Origin: Solimonas sp040066175
GTDB taxonomy: Bacteria; Pseudomonadota; Gammaproteobacteria; Nevskiales; Nevskiaceae
Length of the DNA stretch: 17,344 nucleotides
Direction of reading: 5' to 3'
Assembly (NCBI RefSeq): GCF_040066175.1
Contig: NZ_JBEAAM010000038.1
Span: 1-17,344, forward strand
A program made the translations under genes and the position numbers. The notes beneath the pieces are model-generated. The model searched no databases, had not been told where the DNA came from, and saw only the letters and a program-made list of their open reading frames with translations. This document shows, one piece after another, positions 15,422-17,344 of the stretch (the stretch's first letter is position 1; each line of letters starts with the position of its first letter).

Positions 15422-15477
15422 GAAGGGCTCGCGCCCTTCGCGCCGGACTATACACGCTCCGGTGATCGGCGATCACC
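15422..15477 (-). promoter_or_regulatory. Promoter region of tRNA-Ser with flanking hairpins
   Basis: The minus-strand TATAGT at 15447-15452 matches the -10 consensus at 5 of 6 positions. It is followed by a GC-only discriminator (CCGGCGCG), as found at stringently controlled stable-RNA promoters. No good -35 box is visible. In its place is a perfect inverted repeat, GGTGATC/GATCACC (15461-15467 and 15471-15477, 3-nt loop). The transcript would begin near 15440, directly at a GAAGGGC/GCCCTTC hairpin (15422-15439) ahead of the tRNA. Confidence 0.5.
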
Positions 15478-15490
15478 CGGTCCGGCGCCA

Positions 15491-15516
15491 CAAAACAATT
15501 GAGCCCTTGCGGGCTC
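15491..15516 (-). terminator. Rho-independent terminator after tRNA-Arg
   Basis: On the minus strand, GAGCCC-GCAA-GGGCTC (15501-15516) forms a perfect 6-bp stem with a stable GNRA-type tetraloop. It is followed by the T-rich tail AATTGTTTTG. It lies 16 bp beyond the encoded CCA of tRNA-Arg, so tRNA-Arg and tRNA-Ser are probably separate transcripts. Confidence 0.85.
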
Positions 15517-15531
15517 GACTGCGGTCACGGA

Positions 15532-15608
15532 TGGCGCGCCCGGAAGGATTCGAACCTCCGACCCCCAAGTTCGTAGCCTGGTGCTCTATCCAGCTGAGCT
15601 ACGGGCGC
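15532..15608 (-). tRNA. tRNA-Arg(ACG)
   Basis: 77-nt tRNA including CCA (15532-15534). The 7-bp acceptor stem pairs 15602-15608 (5' GCGCCCG) with 15536-15542. The anticodon ACG at 15572-15574 lies in a CTACGAA loop closed by CCAGG and CTTGG arms. The D-arm AGCTCAGCTGGATAGAGC and T-loop GTTCGAATC are canonical. Its wobble A is normally modified to inosine by TadA to read CGU, CGC and CGA. Confidence 0.97.
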
Positions 15609-15641
15609 CCGGTGACCTCTTCTCGCGCGGCGTGCAACGGC

Positions 15642-15682
15642 GCGAGGGCCGCGATTCTAGCGGCCCTCGCCGTCAAGGTAAA
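15642..15682 (-). promoter_or_regulatory. tRNA-Arg promoter embedded in an 11-bp perfect palindrome
   Basis: On the minus strand, TTTACC (15677-15682; 4 of 6 to the -35 consensus) and TAGAAT (15654-15659; 5 of 6 to the -10) are separated by 17 bp. The -10 box lies inside the 7-nt centre of a perfect 11-bp inverted repeat, GCGAGGGCCGC/GCGGCCCTCGC (15642-15652 and 15660-15670). The repeat is not followed by a T-tract in either direction, so it is not a normal intrinsic terminator for csrA. Confidence 0.65.
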
Positions 15683-15702
15683 GAAAAATTTCGGTGCAGC
15701 GA

Positions 15703-15897
15703 TCAGGCTGCGGCAGGCACGACGACTTCGCCGTTCTCGCGCTTGATGCGTTCGAGAATCTCTTCGCGGTGGACGGCGACATCGCGGGGCGCCTTGACCC
15801 CGAGTCGGACCTGATTGCCCTTGACCCCCAGCACGGTGACCTCGATGTCGTTGCCGATCATCACCGTCTCGCCGACACGCCTCGTCAGAATCAGCAT
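15703..15897 (-). CDS. csrA: Carbon storage regulator CsrA (RsmA)
   Basis: 64-residue RNA-binding global regulator. It forms a domain-swapped dimer that binds GGA motifs in mRNA leaders, usually blocking ribosome access. The N-terminal MLILTRRVGE strand, the central VLGVKGNQVRLGVKAP segment and VHREEI with R44 are the conserved RNA-contacting parts. Length is typical for the family. ATG at 15897 has AGGAG 8 nt upstream (15906-15910). It follows lysC on the same strand with a 110-bp gap, and precedes tRNA-Arg, as is common in gammaproteobacteria. The ribosome binding site lies within a hairpin described separately, which suggests autoregulation. Confidence 0.98.
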   Translation of the reverse strand: MLILTRRVGETVMIGNDIEVTVLGVKGNQVRLGVKAPRDVAVHREEILERIKRENGEVVVPAAA

Positions 15898-16007
15898 CCC
15901 TACCTCTCCTGGACTCCTGTGAGCGGCAGTGTCCAGGAAGCGACCGTCCTGCGATATCCCCTGAAAAGGGCTATCCGCCTGTGGATAAGTGCCGACTCGC
16001 CGGTCGA
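15898..16007 (-). promoter_or_regulatory. csrA leader with six GGA motifs and an SD-sequestering hairpin
   Basis: The 110-nt region between lysC and csrA contains six GGA triplets on the coding strand: GCGGATA, GGGGATA, AGGACG, TGGACA, AGGAGT and AGGAGA. The arms TCCTGGAC (15931-15938 on the plus map) and GTCCAGGA (15907-15914) form a perfect 8-bp stem. It covers most of the AGGAG ribosome binding site and leaves CACAGGA, a CsrA-type motif, in the 16-nt loop. I see no confident promoter here. A weak CTATCC/GGATAG hairpin occurs near 15971-15989. Confidence 0.6.
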
Positions 16008-16496
16008 TCAGGCGGCTTTCTGCTCCTCGAGGCCGAAAGCCTTGTGCAAGGTGCGCACGGCCAGTTCCAGGTACATCTCGTCAACGACGACGGAAATCTT
16101 GATCTCGGAGGTCGAGATCATGCGGATGTTGATGCCGGCCGCCGCCAGCGACTTGAACATCTTCGAGGCGACACCCGCATGACTGCGCATGCCGACGCCG
16201 ACCAGCGAGACCTTGACGATGTCGGTCGCGCCGCGCACGCCCTTGGCACCGAGTTCGCCGGCGATCCTGCGCATGATCTCGAGCGCGCGCTCGTAGTCGT
16301 TGCGATGCACGGTGAACGTGAAGTCGGTGTGGCCGTCGCCGCCGACGTTCTGCACGATCATGTCCACTTCGATGTTGGCATCGCCGATCGGGCCCAGGAT
16401 CGCCGCAGCGATGCCGGGACGATCCGGCACGCCGGTCATGGTGATCTGGGCCTCGTCGCGGTTGAACGCGATACCGGAGATGAGCGGTTCTTCCAT
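16008..16496 (-). other. Possible internal in-frame start for an aspartate kinase beta subunit
   Basis: Within lysC, ATG at 16496 (codon 247, MEEPLISG) is preceded by GAGGA at 16504-16508 with 7-nt spacing. This is a better ribosome binding site than that of the full-length start. Translation from here would give a 162-residue protein made of both ACT domains, matching the alpha/beta organisation known for aspartate kinases of Corynebacterium and Bacillus. The in-frame start and the site are seen in sequence. That it is used is inference. Confidence 0.5.
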
Positions 16497-17234
16497 CTGA
16501 TTTTCCTCGAGCGTGATCAGCGTGCCGGGTCCTTCGACGAAGGTGGACAGCACGCGCAGCGGTACCTTGTACTTGCCGGCGAATTCGACCGAACGGATCT
16601 GCAGCACCTTCGATCCGAGGCTCGCCAGCTCGAGCATTTCCTCGAACGTGACCTTGTCCAGACGCCGCGCCTTGGGCTCGACGCGCGGGTCGGTCGTGTA
16701 CACGCCATCGACATCGGTGTAGATCTGGCACTCGTCGGCCTTGAGCGCCGCGGCGAGCGCGACACCGGTGGTGTCGGAGCCGCCACGCCCGAGCGTCGTC
16801 ACACTGCCGTCCGGGCTCAAGCCCTGGAAGCCGGCGACGACCGGCACGATGCCGGACTTGCAGTCCGCCATCAGCCGTCCGGCGTCGATCTTCTGGATGC
16901 GCGCCTTCATGTACGCGCCGTCGGTGTGGATCGGCACCTGCCAGCCGGTGTACGAGCGGCTCTTGACGCCGATCTTCTCCAGCGCGAGCGCCAGCAGGCC
17001 GATGGTCACCTGCTCGCCGGTCGCCGCGATCTGGTCGAACTCGCGCGGATTGCCACGCGGGTCGATGGACTTCGCCAGCTTGAGCAGGCGGTCGGTCTCG
17101 CCCGACATCGCCGAGACGACGACGACGACCTCATGCCCCTGCTGCCGCCACGAAGCCACCTTGCGCGCGACATGCTCGATGCGCTCGACCGAGCCCATCG
17201 AGGTGCCGCCGTACTTCTGAACGATCAGTGCCAT
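16008..17234 (-). CDS. lysC: Aspartate kinase
   Basis: 408-residue monofunctional aspartate kinase that phosphorylates aspartate in the first step of lysine, threonine, methionine and diaminopimelate synthesis. KYGGTS (7-12) is the family signature, with SAMSGETD (about 41-48), ATGEQVT (about 70-76), GRGGSDTTG (about 149-157) and TDVDGVYTTDPR completing the kinase domain. Two ACT domains follow (roughly 260-330 and 340-405), the usual site of lysine or threonine feedback. Length is normal for the class with C-terminal tandem ACT. ATG at 17234 is fixed by MALIVQKYGG. Its upstream sequence, AGAAAGAAAGAT, is a poor ribosome binding site, and only 12 bp separate the start from a possible insertion-sequence end. 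The usual upstream neighbour alaS is not visible. Confidence 0.96.
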   Translation of the reverse strand: MALIVQKYGGTSMGSVERIEHVARKVASWRQQGHEVVVVVSAMSGETDRLLKLAKSIDPRGNPREFDQIAATGEQVTIGLLALALEKIGVKSRSYTGWQVPIHTDGAYMKARIQKIDAGRLMADCKSGIVPVVAGFQGLSPDGSVTTLGRGGSDTTGVALAAALKADECQIYTDVDGVYTTDPRVEPKARRLDKVTFEEMLELASLGSKVLQIRSVEFAGKYKVPLRVLSTFVEGPGTLITLEENQMEEPLISGIAFNRDEAQITMTGVPDRPGIAAAILGPIGDANIEVDMIVQNVGGDGHTDFTFTVHRNDYERALEIMRRIAGELGAKGVRGATDIVKVSLVGVGMRSHAGVASKMFKSLAAAGINIRMISTSEIKISVVVDEMYLELAVRTLHKAFGLEEQKAA

Positions 17235-17246
17235 ATCTTTCTTTCT

Positions 17247-17344
17247 GGCTCTGTTGAAAAACGAGTGGGTTACCGGGCATGAGGGTTGACCGCGCCGAAG
17301 TCGAGTTTGCCGGCGATCAGGAAGATGACGGTTCTGGTCGTGTC
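17247..17344 (-). mobile_element. Possible insertion-sequence end with C-terminal tail of an ORF (runs off window)
   Basis: The plus strand at 17247-17263 reads GGCTCTGTTGAAAAACG, which resembles the terminal inverted repeat of IS903-type elements of the IS5 family (GGCTTTGTTGAATAA...). Just inside it, a minus-strand reading frame enters at 17344 and stops at 17270-17272. It encodes 24 residues ending LDFGAVNPHAR. A stop codon about 20 bp before a terminal repeat is the usual layout of an IS 3' end. I do not recognise the peptide as a particular transposase, and it does not look like the C-terminus of AlaS. The outer flank, up to nine bases (17238-17246), would be the target duplication if this is an IS. 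Confidence 0.4.

Noticed and set aside
15642..15670. Intrinsic terminator of csrA
   Set aside because: The palindrome is not followed by a T-tract on the minus strand. The T-run lies before it, so a standard rho-independent terminator is not supported.
17270..17344. C-terminus of alanyl-tRNA synthetase, the usual upstream neighbour of lysC
   Set aside because: The tail LDFGAVNPHAR does not look like the AlaS C-terminus, which carries a GGGGR-type motif shortly before its end, and an IS-like terminal repeat follows it.

Overview
The window is GC-rich and gene-dense, and reads as chromosome from a high-GC gammaproteobacterium. The best taxonomic clue is the block at the right end: lysC, csrA and a tRNA-Arg(ACG)/tRNA-Ser(GCT) pair, all on the minus strand. 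This resembles the conserved alaS-lysC-csrA-tRNA neighbourhood of Pseudomonas and relatives. A 1.6-kDa-per-residue-class large NAD-glutamate dehydrogenase (about 1,600 residues) and a phosphoketolase/acetate kinase pair fit an aerobic, metabolically versatile lineage, perhaps Nevskiales or Xanthomonadales-like. That placement is inference.

Left end (1-5800): a 130-bp tandem duplication (1-229) and a set of inverted repeats lead into a small host-attachment-family protein (335-802). This gene converges on gdhB, the large NAD-dependent glutamate dehydrogenase, which covers 845-5650 on the minus strand.

Middle (5833-11570): a plus-strand three-gene cassette follows. It holds an M24 metallopeptidase-fold protein, an EphD-like alpha/beta hydrolase with an Asp nucleophile (4-bp ATGA overlap), and a ferritin-like diiron protein of the family labelled 'metal-dependent hydrolase'. 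Converging on it is a minus-strand pair, a DUF2461/TIGR02453 protein and the radical SAM enzyme ArsS. Divergent from arsS is a metallo-beta-lactamase-fold protein with an altered metal-binding motif.

Right-middle (11580-15241): xfp (phosphoketolase) and ackA (acetate kinase) are divergent with only about 60 bp between their starts. Together they would convert sugar phosphates to acetyl phosphate and then to acetate plus ATP. The AckA carries substitutions at two positions that are normally conserved in the active site.

Right end (15316-17344): tRNA-Ser, tRNA-Arg, csrA and lysC are all on the minus strand. The csrA leader holds six GGA motifs and a hairpin that overlaps the ribosome binding site, which suggests CsrA autoregulation. 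lysC has a well-formed internal start that could make a separate beta subunit. About 12 bp upstream of the lysC start lies what looks like the end of an insertion sequence, with the 3' tail of an ORF running off the window edge.

No clearly novel defence system or large unknown system is visible. The most interesting items are the uncharacterised M24/hydrolase/diiron cassette, the unusual MBL and AckA active sites, the csrA leader, and the IS-like junction at lysC.
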